A stretch of DNA of 50,352 nt, from assembly GCA_937899075.1 (NCBI GenBank), contig CALDJX010000421.1, positions 1 through 50,352 on the forward strand, written 5' to 3'. The position numbers and the translations under genes were made by a program. Below the pieces are notes generated by a model. It made no database searches and was not told where the DNA came from. It saw only the letters and a program-made list of their open reading frames with translations. The stretch is from an uncultured Planctomyces sp. GTDB taxonomy: Bacteria > Planctomycetota > Planctomycetia > Planctomycetales > Planctomycetaceae. This document shows, one piece after another, positions 8,031 through 16,888 of the stretch (position 1 is its first letter; each line of letters starts with the position of its first letter).

Positions 8031-10304
8031 ATGACTGCCCGAACTTTGCAGAGGTGTGTTTTCTCTAAGGTGACTGCGTCGGTGTTAGCGTCGATCGTTC
8101 TTACGTTGACCGTTGGATGTAACACCGATCGGACTGAGAATACTGTCGGGGTTGAGAAGGTCAATCAACCCGAGTTGCCCCTTCGGTCTCATGATCGAAT
8201 GCTGAAGATTCTTGCGGAAATTGCATCCAGTAGTAGTGACGACAACGACTTTGTTGGTGACCGTCATGCACGTCAACTCCGAGCGTACCTTGACGCTGCA
8301 GGTTACCTTGTGTCCCTCTCTCGGAAACGTCAGTGGGAACTCCATTTTGAACTTGGAAGAGCCGAGCTACGTTTGGGGAATGAGGAACGCGCAATTGAGT
8401 TGCTCGAACGGTCATTGGAGTTGTTGCCGGCAGACGAGATCGCACTGACAAAGAAAACACACTTCGAGCTTGGAGTAGCGTCACTGCGATACGGTGAGAC
8501 GCAGAATTGTTGCCTCTTGCACTCGCATGAGAGCTGCATTGTACCAATTCGTGGAAAGGGGCTACACACACAGCCCAAAGGCGCTGAAGGGGCAATCAAG
8601 CATTTTGGGAAGGTGTTAGAACTGCCATCTGCGAAGGAAGGGGACGACGAGCGACTGGACATTGACGAGGCTGCACGCTGGCTGCTCAATATTGCATATA
8701 TGACACTGGGGAAATATCCGGATGATGTTCCAGAGCAGTTCCTTGTTGATCCTTCATTCTTCGAGCCGGAACTCGATTTTCCGCGGTTCGTTAATGTGTA
8801 TCCGAAACTGGGGTTAGATACGTTCAATATGTGCGGCGGGGCCATCGTCGACGATTTCGATGACGATGGAGATTTGGATGTAGTCACTTGTTCATGGGAC
8901 GTTACGGGGCAAACGCAAGTGTTTCGAAACGGTAGCGACGGTTCGTTTAAGGATGTCACCGCAGACTCAGGGCTTGTGGGATTTTACGGCGGGCTGAATC
9001 TGAATCACGCTGACTACGATAATGATGGAGATCTGGACGTCTACATCATGCGGGGGGCATGGCTGCGCGGAAATGGACTGCACCCGAACTCGCTACTTCG
9101 CAATGACGGCGATCTGAAATTCATCGACGTAACTTTCGACGTGGGACTGGGTGAACAGTTTCTCCCGACGAAAACGTCTGCTTGGGCCGACTACGATAAT
9201 GATGGAGATCTGGATCTATACGTTGGCAACGAGTCGTCGGATGGCGTTCTTGCCCCGTGCAATCTCTTTCGTAATGACGATGGGCGATTTGTAGATGTTG
9301 CGGTCGAAGCTGGAGTTGCAGACACCGTATTTTCAATGGGAGCGGCGTGGGGGGATTACAACGACGATGGATGGCCCGACCTGTATTTGTCAGTCGTCGG
9401 GGAGAATAAGTTATACCGAAACGACAAGGACGGAACGTTTACCGATGTTGCTCACGAGGCGGCCGTCACGGAGCCAAGTGCGAGCTTTCCGACATGGTTC
9501 TGGGATTATGACAACGATGGGCACGAGGATATTTTTGTTGGATGCACCTCCGGACCCGTCGGCGTGCTGGATACCGAAATTCGTTTCGAGATGATGCATC
9601 TCTACCGTAATCGGGGTGATGGTACGTTTGTCGATGTGACTGAATCAGTTCAGCTTGACTATCCGGCGACGCCAATGGGGGCGAACTTCGGCGACCTGAA
9701 TAATGACGGATACTGTGACTTCTATCTTGCAACCGGGAACACGCCCTATTCGGAGATTCGTCCCAATGTGATGTTTCTCAATGACCGAGGTAAGCGGTTC
9801 CAGAACGTGACGATGGCCGGAGGATTCGGACACCTTCAGAAAGGACACGGAGTATCGTTTGCTGATATCGACAATGACGGCGATCAGGATGTCTATGTGC
9901 AACTCGGAGGGGCATATCCGGGTGACAGGTACAATGACGCGTTGTTTGAGAATCCGGGTTTCCAGAATCACTTCGTAGCGTTGAAGTTGGAAGGCCGCAG
10001 GTCAAATCGTTGCGCGATTGGTGCTCGCGTCCGACTTGACATTACGGAGAAGAGCGGGGAACAACGATCGATTTTCCATACCGTCAGTTCAGGGAGTAGT
10101 TTCGGTGCGAATCCATTTCGACAAGTGATTGGCATTGGAACGGCGACCAAAGTTGACCGCTTACATATATCATGGCCGCTGCCGGACGTGTCGCAGGAAT
10201 TCTTCAATGTTGTTGGCGATAAATCGTATCGGTGCATTGAGGGCGGGCAAATGGATGAGATTAAATTGACTAGCTTTCAAATTGGTGGGAAAGGTCACCC
10301 ATAG
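8031..10304 (+). CDS. CRTAC/ASPIC-UnbV VCBS-repeat protein, probable lipoprotein
   Basis: I choose the ATG at 8031 over an in-frame TTG at 8016 because it leaves a compact signal peptide ending in V-G-C (lipobox-like, cysteine near residue 30). The 757-residue product has a TPR-like pair near residues 100-135 and a second repeat after a cysteine/histidine-rich insert. Dense FG-GAP repeats from about 265 to 650 follow (DFDDDGDLDVVT, DYDNDGDLDVYI, DYDNDGDLDLYV, DYNDDGWPDLYL, DYDNDGHEDIFV, DLNNDGYCDFYL, DIDNDGDQDVYV). It ends in an ASPIC/UnbV domain (AIGARVRLDI ... HISWP). It is 18 bases past the previous stop and is the last gene of the co-directional run. The next gene is on the opposite strand. 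Confidence 0.88.
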   Translation: MTARTLQRCVFSKVTASVLASIVLTLTVGCNTDRTENTVGVEKVNQPELPLRSHDRMLKILAEIASSSSDDNDFVGDRHARQLRAYLDAAGYLVSLSRKRQWELHFELGRAELRLGNEERAIELLERSLELLPADEIALTKKTHFELGVASLRYGETQNCCLLHSHESCIVPIRGKGLHTQPKGAEGAIKHFGKVLELPSAKEGDDERLDIDEAARWLLNIAYMTLGKYPDDVPEQFLVDPSFFEPELDFPRFVNVYPKLGLDTFNMCGGAIVDDFDDDGDLDVVTCSWDVTGQTQVFRNGSDGSFKDVTADSGLVGFYGGLNLNHADYDNDGDLDVYIMRGAWLRGNGLHPNSLLRNDGDLKFIDVTFDVGLGEQFLPTKTSAWADYDNDGDLDLYVGNESSDGVLAPCNLFRNDDGRFVDVAVEAGVADTVFSMGAAWGDYNDDGWPDLYLSVVGENKLYRNDKDGTFTDVAHEAAVTEPSASFPTWFWDYDNDGHEDIFVGCTSGPVGVLDTEIRFEMMHLYRNRGDGTFVDVTESVQLDYPATPMGANFGDLNNDGYCDFYLATGNTPYSEIRPNVMFLNDRGKRFQNVTMAGGFGHLQKGHGVSFADIDNDGDQDVYVQLGGAYPGDRYNDALFENPGFQNHFVALKLEGRRSNRCAIGARVRLDITEKSGEQRSIFHTVSSGSSFGANPFRQVIGIGTATKVDRLHISWPLPDVSQEFFNVVGDKSYRCIEGGQMDEIKLTSFQIGGKGHP

Positions 10305-10406
10305 TCGATACGTTTTGTATTCGCGCTCTGGCGGCGTCAATTGAAGCCTTCGAGAAGTCTGGCAGATGAAGCAAGGCCGGTCGGGTGTCGGCCGTGGCAG
10401 AGTCGC

Positions 10407-11747
10407 TCAGGCACGTTCGAAAATTGCCAGTGTGTCGGCGATGCTGTTTCGATGGACCAGTACCACTGCGGTGTCGCCGGCTTTCAGCTGATCATCCGCG
10501 CCGGGGACGCTGATGAAATCTTCTCGAACCACCGCCGCGATCAGGCAGCCGGGTAGCGATACATCCTTGAGTGGTGCTTTTGTAACTGGTGCGCCTTCAA
10601 CAATCTCAACTTCCCAAACTTCGGCATCACCTTTGGAGATTTCGGAGCCGGAGATAATCACGCCGCCCTGGACCATTCCAAGGATCTGACGTGATGTCAC
10701 TTCGCGAGGGCTGACGGCAACGTCGATTCCCAGGCGTTCCAGCACGTTGGCATAATCCGGGCGACGGACGACGGACAGAATTCTCGCGCAGCCGAGTTCC
10801 CTGGCTTCGACACCGCAGACAATGTTGTCTTCGTCACGACCGGTTGCGGCGACAAAGATTTCAGCCTTACCAACACGTGCTTCCTGCATTTCGACCTGTC
10901 GAGTGACGTCTGCGTGCAGAACTGTTGTGCCGGGCAGTCTCTGAGCCAGGTAATCGCATCGCTCGGCGTCCGCTTCCATCAGAACGGTGTTGTATCGTCC
11001 CTTCTCGAGAAGTCTCGCGAGATTGAAGCCGATCTCTCCCCCGCCGGCGATGATGACGTTCAGCTTTGGTGGCGGCTTGTGTTCGAAGTAGTCCTGCTTA
11101 ACTTTATCCAACGCTTCCTGAGATCCGAACAGCGTGACATGGTCGCCGGGTTCGATGACGTCGTTGGCTCCAGCGATAATGCATCGATCATCGTTTGAGA
11201 TCAGACCGATTCTCACATGCTGCGGAAGTTTCAAGTCTTTGAGCGGAACGCCTGCCCCTTTCGAGCCAGTTTCGACCGCGAACTCCTGAACTTCGATGCC
11301 GCCTCGCGCAAAGTTCTCGACGGCAAACAATGTCGGCATTCTGATCGCGCGAGCAAGTTCCAGCGCTGTGAGATATTCCAGACTCAGCAGCCGGTCGATG
11401 CCGAAGTGTCGCCGGTAATCGAAGGTGCTGGTGTCGAGATAAGCCTGTTCGAAAACGCGAGCCAGACTTCGCTTGGCGCCCATTGCTTTGGCCAGGCTGG
11501 CTCCAACGAGATTCACCTCGTCCAGTGAAGTCACTGCCAGCACGAGATCCGCACTTTGAACACCCGCCTGAAACAGAACGATGGAATCGCAGGCCGATCC
11601 GCAAAGTGTCCGCACATCAAGTCGTTCTTCCACGAGCGACAAAGCGCCTCTTGAAGCGTCGACCAGGCAAACGTTGTGATTGTTGGCACAAAGCAGTTCA
11701 GCAATTGAAGTGCCGACTGTGCCCGCTCCAAAGATAACGATATTCAT
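10407..11747 (-). CDS. trkA: Trk-type potassium channel regulatory subunit TrkA
   Basis: The 446-residue length and the repeated layout match TrkA: two RCK_N Rossmann domains and two RCK_C domains alternating. The first NAD(H)-binding loop is IFGAGTVG (residues 5-12) followed by an acidic strand end (LVD, 28-30). The second is GGGEIG (235-240). RCK_C domains lie near residues 150-215 and 360-446. TrkA is a cytosolic peripheral protein that gates the TrkH/TrkG channel in response to nucleotides. No trkH is in the window, so the partner is encoded elsewhere. The gene follows the YebC-like gene on the same strand after 109 bases; whether they share a transcript is unclear. Confidence 0.95.
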   Translation of the reverse strand: MNIVIFGAGTVGTSIAELLCANNHNVCLVDASRGALSLVEERLDVRTLCGSACDSIVLFQAGVQSADLVLAVTSLDEVNLVGASLAKAMGAKRSLARVFEQAYLDTSTFDYRRHFGIDRLLSLEYLTALELARAIRMPTLFAVENFARGGIEVQEFAVETGSKGAGVPLKDLKLPQHVRIGLISNDDRCIIAGANDVIEPGDHVTLFGSQEALDKVKQDYFEHKPPPKLNVIIAGGGEIGFNLARLLEKGRYNTVLMEADAERCDYLAQRLPGTTVLHADVTRQVEMQEARVGKAEIFVAATGRDEDNIVCGVEARELGCARILSVVRRPDYANVLERLGIDVAVSPREVTSRQILGMVQGGVIISGSEISKGDAEVWEVEIVEGAPVTKAPLKDVSLPGCLIAAVVREDFISVPGADDQLKAGDTAVVLVHRNSIADTLAIFERA

Positions 11748-11856
11748 GTCAGCTCAGCTTCCTGCAGGAACTCTTGTCGTGATGACTTGCTGCACAGCAC
11801 CGTCGGTACCAGCGCATTGAATGTTCGCGGACGCGGGGCACGAAACCCCGAGCGCA

Positions 11857-12585
11857 TCACTGCTGATCCGGCACGATCGCGTTGTGATAAACGTCCTGAA
11901 CATCGTCGCAGTCATTGAGCATCGTCATGAACTTTTCGAACGCAGGCAGGTCGTCTTCGCTGATCTCAGTATTCGCCTGAGGGATAAACGTGACTTCCTG
12001 GACTTCGAGTTCGATATCGGGAAACGCTTCCTGCATTGCCTGCGTGGCCTTGAAGAATTCACTGGCCGGAGCGAACAACGTCAACTGACCGTCCTTGTGC
12101 TCGATGTCGTCGACATCAACGTCTGCGTCCAGCATTGCTTCCAGCACCTGATCTTCGTTGTCGCCTTTAAATGACAGAACCGCCAGATGATCGAAGAGAT
12201 GCGCGACTGAACCTGCCGGACCAAGCTTTGAGCCTGTCTTTGTGAAGCAGTTTCGAACGTCAGTAATCGTGCGGTTGGGATTGTCGGATAAACAGTCGAC
12301 GATCACTGAGCAGCCGCTCGGGCCGAAACCTTCGTAGCGCGCAACCGAATAATCTTCGCCGCCGGTCCCTTTGGCTTTTTCGATCGCCTTCTCGATGACG
12401 TGACTGGGAACCTGCTCCCGCTTGGCCCTGTCGATCAGACTTCGCAGCCCTGGGTTGGCTTCCGGGTCCGGCACCCCGTTTCTCGCCGCCATATAGAGCT
12501 GTTTGCCGTACTTCGAATAGAGCTTGGACTTCTGGCCCGCAGTCTTCATGATCGAGTGCTTGCGGTTTTCGAAACTTCTTCCCAT
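11857..12585 (-). CDS. YebC/PmpR family protein (YeeN-like)
   Basis: The 242-residue product starts MGRSFENRKHSIMKTAGQKS and continues with K-x-Y-S-K-Y-G-K. That is the start pattern of the YeeN-like (YebC_II) branch rather than of classical YebC, which starts MAGHSKW. The three-domain YebC fold is well covered: R-A-K-x-x-x-V-P-x-x-V-I near 53-65, Y-E-G-F-G-P-x-G near 83-90, then K-x-G-x-x-L-G-P-x-G-S-V. Family members have been described as transcriptional regulators, and more recently YebC-type proteins have been linked to easing ribosome stalling at proline runs; which applies here cannot be told. The start is supported by the conserved first residues. Confidence 0.92.
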   Translation of the reverse strand: MGRSFENRKHSIMKTAGQKSKLYSKYGKQLYMAARNGVPDPEANPGLRSLIDRAKREQVPSHVIEKAIEKAKGTGGEDYSVARYEGFGPSGCSVIVDCLSDNPNRTITDVRNCFTKTGSKLGPAGSVAHLFDHLAVLSFKGDNEDQVLEAMLDADVDVDDIEHKDGQLTLFAPASEFFKATQAMQEAFPDIELEVQEVTFIPQANTEISEDDLPAFEKFMTMLNDCDDVQDVYHNAIVPDQQ

Positions 12586-12689
12586 GTGATTATCTTTATG
12601 TCGTAATTACAGATTGTTTGAAATCTCAGATCGATGGAGTCTTCCGCGGCGATCGCTAAAGATCGTGTCCAGAATCGCTTCCCGATTTT

Positions 12690-12754
12690 ATACCAGCACG
12701 AAGCGCGAGCGAGTGAATTTGGAGTATTCACTCGCTCGCGCTTCGTGCTGGTAT
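12690..12754. repeat. Perfect inverted repeat, 27-bp arms, 11-base spacer
   Basis: Arm 12690-12716 begins ATACCAGCACGAAGCGCGAG and its exact reverse complement occupies 12728-12754. The spacer is 12717-12727. A CCCG at 12681-12684 can pair with CGGG at 12754-12757 (sharing or bulging a few bases), so the stem may be longer. No T-run follows. Sequences of the form ACCAGC-CGAAGCGC-AGCGAG recur between genes in planctomycete genomes as I remember them, so this is probably a REP/MITE-like dispersed palindrome. Confidence 0.85.
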
Positions 12755-13040
12755 CGGGAACTTATTTCCGACACGTTCCTAAAGACTGGGATCGCAAGTC
12801 GCTGAGCAGGCGAATGGTCGCAACGATCGGTCTTATGATCAATCAACTATTCGACTCAATCCGGCCTGGCGACTGCAGAAATCGAGTCCCAAAATGGCGT
12901 ACCGCGACAAACCGCCGAAGTCGGCTATCCAACGGTCGTCTCTCGAGCGAACCGACAAACCACGCGGCGAAAAATTCACTCCGACGGGATCCGCGAACGC
13001 AACATCGACTAAAGGACGGGACGGAGATGAGACCGGCATT

Positions 13041-13097
13041 AGCCGCTGAGCGCTAGCTCACGGTTCGCGGAAAACCGGACGCTAACGCGTGCCGGCT
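13041..13097. repeat. Imperfect inverted repeat (AGCCG...CGGCT)
   Basis: The left arm 13041-13065 (AGCCGCTGAGCGCTAGCTCA then CGGTT) is the imperfect reverse complement of 13073-13097 (AACCGGACGCTAACGCGTGC then CGGCT), with a 7-base spacer. The outer AGCCG/CGGCT and inner CGGTT/AACCG pair exactly. It resembles another palindrome type often scattered in planctomycete intergenic DNA (from memory). No T-run follows it. Confidence 0.65.
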
Positions 13098-13320
13098 GAT
13101 TCAATTGCAGGTTTAATTTACGGGCCGCCCCTAACCGTTGCCAATCTTTCAATTCCGTTCAGACCCCACTCAGGCTGATGACGGCGGACTTTCTTACCTT
13201 TTCGCGATTCGGACATTAGATTGTCCGTCGCTGCATCGACGGCTTGTCGTGCAGCGTTGCTTAAACGTTTGCTCGAAACTTTGGGCAAACGCACCGTCTG
13301 ACATTCACCGGGAAGAGCCA

Positions 13321-15381
13321 ATGCGTACCAACACTGCCTGCCGTTTCGTATTCGTTGTGTTATCGGTTCTGGTATCCGCACCGGTCGTCGGCTTTGCTGA
13401 CGGGCCGGCTGACAACATTCCTGACAACGTACGATCCGTGCCGCCGCTGGGTATCGAAGTCCCCGAAGAGGATCGCAAGGGGCTGGAAGAGGGGCTGAAG
13501 GCTCTTGATTCGTTGATCGGCCAAATTCGATTGACGAAGCACGCCGACCAGGCTCGGATCAATGCTCTGTTGCCGGATGTTGAAATCTTCTCGCGAGCCG
13601 TTCATCAGGGGTTGGAGTATCGCGAATTCTTCTCGCCAGGAGACGTCAAGAATGCGAAGTCCGTTCTGGCGGAAGGTCGGCGACGTGCTGAACAGCTCGT
13701 CAAAGGCGAGGCCGACTGGACGACTCAGAAGGGGCTTGTCGTTCGCGGTTTTCGGTCGAAGATTGATCAGACGGTGCAGCCGTACGGGCTGGTGATTCCG
13801 GATTCGTATGACGGCAGTGGTAAAGCAAACTACCGACTGGATCTGTGGTTTCACGGGCGAGGGGAACGGACGTCGGAATCGGCGTTCATCAATCAGCGAA
13901 TGAAGCAGGTCGGCCAGTTTGCTCCCAAAGACACGATCATGCTGCATTCTTACGGACGGTACAGCAACGCCTTCAAGTTCGCTGGCGAGGTCGACGTTCT
14001 GGAAGGGCTGAAACATGCGCAGCAGAATTACCGCGTCGACGAAGATCGGATCGCGGTCCGAGGGTTTTCGATGGGCGGAGCCGGGTGCTGGCAGATGGCC
14101 GTCCATTATCCCGATATGTTTTTTGCGGCGAATCCTGGTGCTGGATTTTCCGAGACTCCGGAGTTTCTGAAGTTCTTCCAGCAGGAAACGCTGACCCCGA
14201 CCTGGTACCAGAAGAAGCTCTGGCAGCTTTACGACTGCACTGGCTACGCGGCAAATCTTGCTCAGCTTCCAACCGTCGCTTACAGCGGTGAGTTGGACAT
14301 TCAGAAGCAGGCCGCCGACATCATGGAAGAGGCATTGTCCAAAGAGGGGATTCGCCTCACGCATCTGATCGGTCCTGGAACAAAGCACGCGATTCATCTC
14401 GACTCCGCAAAGTTGATCGAGTCAAAACTCGACGCCCTTGCGAAGCGAGGTCGCCAGAATCTTCCGCGAGAGGTTCGCTTTTCGACTTACACACTGAAGT
14501 ACAACCGAATGTTCTGGGTGACCGTTACCAGTCTGGAAGAACATTGGAAAGAGGCTCGCGTTCGAGCTCGGATGGATGCCAGTCTGAATCAGATCGAACT
14601 TGAAACCCGAAATGCGACCGGACTGAAATTCAGCATTCCGGCGGGCAGCAGTCCGTTCGACTTGACGCGGCGAGTGGTGGTCGTCGTCGATGGGCAAATC
14701 ATCAAGACGGAGAGGCCACAGACGGACAGGTCCTGGAATGCGGAATTGCATCTTGACGGGGACGAGTGGAAACTTGGTCCAGCCCCGCGTGCAGAAGGCT
14801 CGCTGCTCAAGCGTCACAACCTGCAAGGGCCGATCGACGATGCGTTTATGGACTCGTTCGTCGTCGTGCGTCCGACCGGCACGGCGAAACACGAGGCCGT
14901 TCAGAAGTGGACGACGTCCGAACTGCAGCACACTGTCGAACAGTGGCGGAAGCAGTTTCGTGGAGACGCCGTTGTGAAAGATGACTCCGCGATTTCTGAC
15001 CAGGACATCGCTTCAAACAATCTCGTTCTGTTCGGCGATCCGACCAGCAACTCGGTCCTTGCAAGGATTATCGACAAGCTGCCGATTGCCTGGGGAGACG
15101 ATGTTGTTCGCGTTGGAAAACGCAGTTTCGACGCAGCTCACCACGCACCGGTGATGATCTATCCGAATCCGCTCAACCCGGAACGTTACGTCGTGCTCAA
15201 CAGTGGGTTTACTTATCGCGAGTTTGCCTACCTCAACAACGCGCGGCAGGTTCCGAAACTTCCAGACTGGGCGGTGATTGATCTTCGTACGCCGGCCGAT
15301 TCTCTGTGGCCGGGCAAAGTCGTCGCTGCCGACTTTTTCGATGAGCGATGGAAGCTGAAGGTTCAAACCGAGTCGAAGTAG
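13321..15381 (+). CDS. Secreted alpha/beta hydrolase (prolyl-oligopeptidase/feruloyl-esterase-like)
   Basis: From the ATG at 13321 the product is 686 residues with a signal peptide (basic start, hydrophobic core about 8-24, likely cut near A-D-G). The 61 upstream codons of the open frame lack protein character, and a GGGAAGAG just before 13321 is a plausible ribosome site. Residues 150-360 are an alpha/beta hydrolase domain: an H-G-R-G oxyanion-type turn (178-181), nucleophile elbow GFSMGG (248-253, Ser250), a probable acid near Asp326 (YSGELD) and a histidine near 356 (GTKHAIH). The closest described groups are serine hydrolases of the PHB-depolymerase/esterase D/S9 type. The C-terminal 300 residues are of unknown fold, with segments resembling those after the hydrolase in planctomycete polysaccharide-utilisation esterases. 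Substrate unknown. Confidence 0.87.
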   Translation: MRTNTACRFVFVVLSVLVSAPVVGFADGPADNIPDNVRSVPPLGIEVPEEDRKGLEEGLKALDSLIGQIRLTKHADQARINALLPDVEIFSRAVHQGLEYREFFSPGDVKNAKSVLAEGRRRAEQLVKGEADWTTQKGLVVRGFRSKIDQTVQPYGLVIPDSYDGSGKANYRLDLWFHGRGERTSESAFINQRMKQVGQFAPKDTIMLHSYGRYSNAFKFAGEVDVLEGLKHAQQNYRVDEDRIAVRGFSMGGAGCWQMAVHYPDMFFAANPGAGFSETPEFLKFFQQETLTPTWYQKKLWQLYDCTGYAANLAQLPTVAYSGELDIQKQAADIMEEALSKEGIRLTHLIGPGTKHAIHLDSAKLIESKLDALAKRGRQNLPREVRFSTYTLKYNRMFWVTVTSLEEHWKEARVRARMDASLNQIELETRNATGLKFSIPAGSSPFDLTRRVVVVVDGQIIKTERPQTDRSWNAELHLDGDEWKLGPAPRAEGSLLKRHNLQGPIDDAFMDSFVVVRPTGTAKHEAVQKWTTSELQHTVEQWRKQFRGDAVVKDDSAISDQDIASNNLVLFGDPTSNSVLARIIDKLPIAWGDDVVRVGKRSFDAAHHAPVMIYPNPLNPERYVVLNSGFTYREFAYLNNARQVPKLPDWAVIDLRTPADSLWPGKVVAADFFDERWKLKVQTESK

Positions 15382-15424
15382 CCGTCAATTTTGAAGCCGA
15401 GCGTCGCCAACTACTCAAGTTCGG

Positions 15425-16666
15425 CTACTCCAGGTCCGCGTACCGGAGCTGGATATCTATGATGTCTTCAGATCGTGCGAAGAAGGCGTCAAGGACTCGC
15501 GAGTCGAACTGTATGTCGCGTTTCTCTTCAAGCATCTGGAAGCATTTTTCGCGAGGAAACGGCTTCTTGTAGGGGCGCTTACTGCTGAGTGCATCGTAGA
15601 CATCTGCAACGGCGGTGATTCGACCTTCGATCGGAATGTCTTCGCCGGCAAGCCCAAGGGGATACCCTTCGCCGTTCCACCATTCATGATGAGTAATCGC
15701 GATGCGAGAAGCCATCCGCATGATCGGTTCTGACTTCACGTCGAGCAATTGCCCTCCGAGTTTTGTGTGATTCATCAGGTTCTGCCATTCGCCTTCGGGC
15801 ATACACTCGATGATTTGTTTTCCATAGCCGGCGTGCTTCTTAATGAAATCGTACTCTTCCGGATCGAGTTTCCCCGGCTTGTGCAGTATCGCGTCGGGAA
15901 TGCCAATTTTGCCGACATCGTGAAGCTGTGCTGCCTGTTCAAGAGCCTCGACTTGAGTGGGTGAGTACCCGAGTTCGCGAGCAATAGCGCCGGCGTATTT
16001 GCCGACTCGTATGACGTGATGGCCAGTGTCGTTGTCGCGAAATTCCGAAGCGCGGGCCAGGCAGAAGATGATGTGTCGTCGCGATACTTCAAGTTCGCGT
16101 GTCCGTGCTGCAACCTGTCGTTCGAGATCGACCGAATATTTTGCCAGCATGTCGAAATGCGATTTTGCGGCGAGCACGTTTTTGACCCGTAGAACCAGCT
16201 CACTGGGGTCGACAGGTTTTGCCAGGAAGTCGGTTGCTCCCAACTCCAGAGCCTGAGTCTTCAACGCCGGGTCCGGCGAAGCCGTGAGAATGATGACAGG
16301 AATCGTCGACAGCTCCGGAGTTATTTTCATCATTCGCAGAATGTCGATGCCGCTGACTTCGGGCATCATGATGTCAAGCAGGACGACATCGGGGAGATCC
16401 CGCTTCATCAACTCGATGGCCTGCGGCGACTCGGTAGTCGTCACAAAGTTTTCATAGCCAGCATGCTGAAGAAACTTGCGCACGACGAGCACGTTGTACG
16501 ACTCGTCGTCGATGATCATGATCCCCGCTTTTCGCGCCGGATCATTCACGCCGTGGCTTTTGCTCTTTGAGCTGGACGAAGACTGGCTCACAACGGGCGG
16601 AGGTGTTTCCGGCTGAAGATCGGTCAACGCTTCATCCAGGTCCACATCATTGACTGTATTGATCAT
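15425..16666 (-). CDS. Response regulator with HD-GYP phosphodiesterase domain
   Basis: The 413-residue protein has a 45-residue Ser-rich N-terminal tail, then a receiver domain (acidic pair D53-D54, phospho-acceptor D98 in VVLLDIMMP, Thr128, Lys150). A coiled linker (about 172-198) leads to an HD-GYP domain with HDVGKIGIPD (249-258), HTKLGGQLL (300-308), HHEWWNGEGYP (326-336) and a downstream D-V-Y-D-A-L. Catalytic metal ligands typical of cyclic-di-GMP phosphodiesterases are present, so the output is predicted to be c-di-GMP hydrolysis controlled by phosphorylation. It lies 222 bases downstream of the hybrid histidine kinase on the same strand, which is the natural upstream partner: that kinase ends in an HPt domain able to pass phosphate to D98. 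Confidence 0.94.
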   Translation of the reverse strand: MINTVNDVDLDEALTDLQPETPPPVVSQSSSSSKSKSHGVNDPARKAGIMIIDDESYNVLVVRKFLQHAGYENFVTTTESPQAIELMKRDLPDVVLLDIMMPEVSGIDILRMMKITPELSTIPVIILTASPDPALKTQALELGATDFLAKPVDPSELVLRVKNVLAAKSHFDMLAKYSVDLERQVAARTRELEVSRRHIIFCLARASEFRDNDTGHHVIRVGKYAGAIARELGYSPTQVEALEQAAQLHDVGKIGIPDAILHKPGKLDPEEYDFIKKHAGYGKQIIECMPEGEWQNLMNHTKLGGQLLDVKSEPIMRMASRIAITHHEWWNGEGYPLGLAGEDIPIEGRITAVADVYDALSSKRPYKKPFPREKCFQMLEEKRDIQFDSRVLDAFFARSEDIIDIQLRYADLE

Positions 16667-16888
16667 CTCTTACTCCGGACGGCCCGTCCCAGGTTGGTTT
16701 TCATATTTGAGTCGCGCGTCAAGGAACTTACGAGACTCCACGTTTAATCTGGTGTTTCCGTACTCAACAGGCGCCGCAAAACGTCGATTTCGTGCGATTT
16801 CGGAGAAATTCCCTACCCGGCAATTCCGCTTGCACGGCCACTTATTAAACGCTGACAGATCCGGACTTCAGCCCGACCCGTGGTCGCG

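Larger units (their letters stand above)
12586..13320. other. Divergent intergenic region with two palindromic elements
   Basis: This 735-base region separates the minus-strand YebC-like gene from the plus-strand hydrolase and must contain both promoters, which I cannot assign with confidence. It holds a 27-bp-arm perfect inverted repeat (12690-12754) and an imperfect one (13041-13097). Open frames that cross these repeats look like translations of the palindromes and not like genes. An open frame extends the hydrolase upstream to 13138, but that extension has no protein-like character. Confidence 0.6.

Noticed and set aside
12634-13056. 140-codon plus-strand frame
   Set aside because: It runs through the perfect palindrome, so the peptide is a translation of the repeat; no domain and no coding bias.
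13138-13320. 61-codon upstream extension of the hydrolase gene
   Set aside because: The extension lacks protein character, and the signal peptide begins exactly at the ATG at 13321 with a ribosome site before it.
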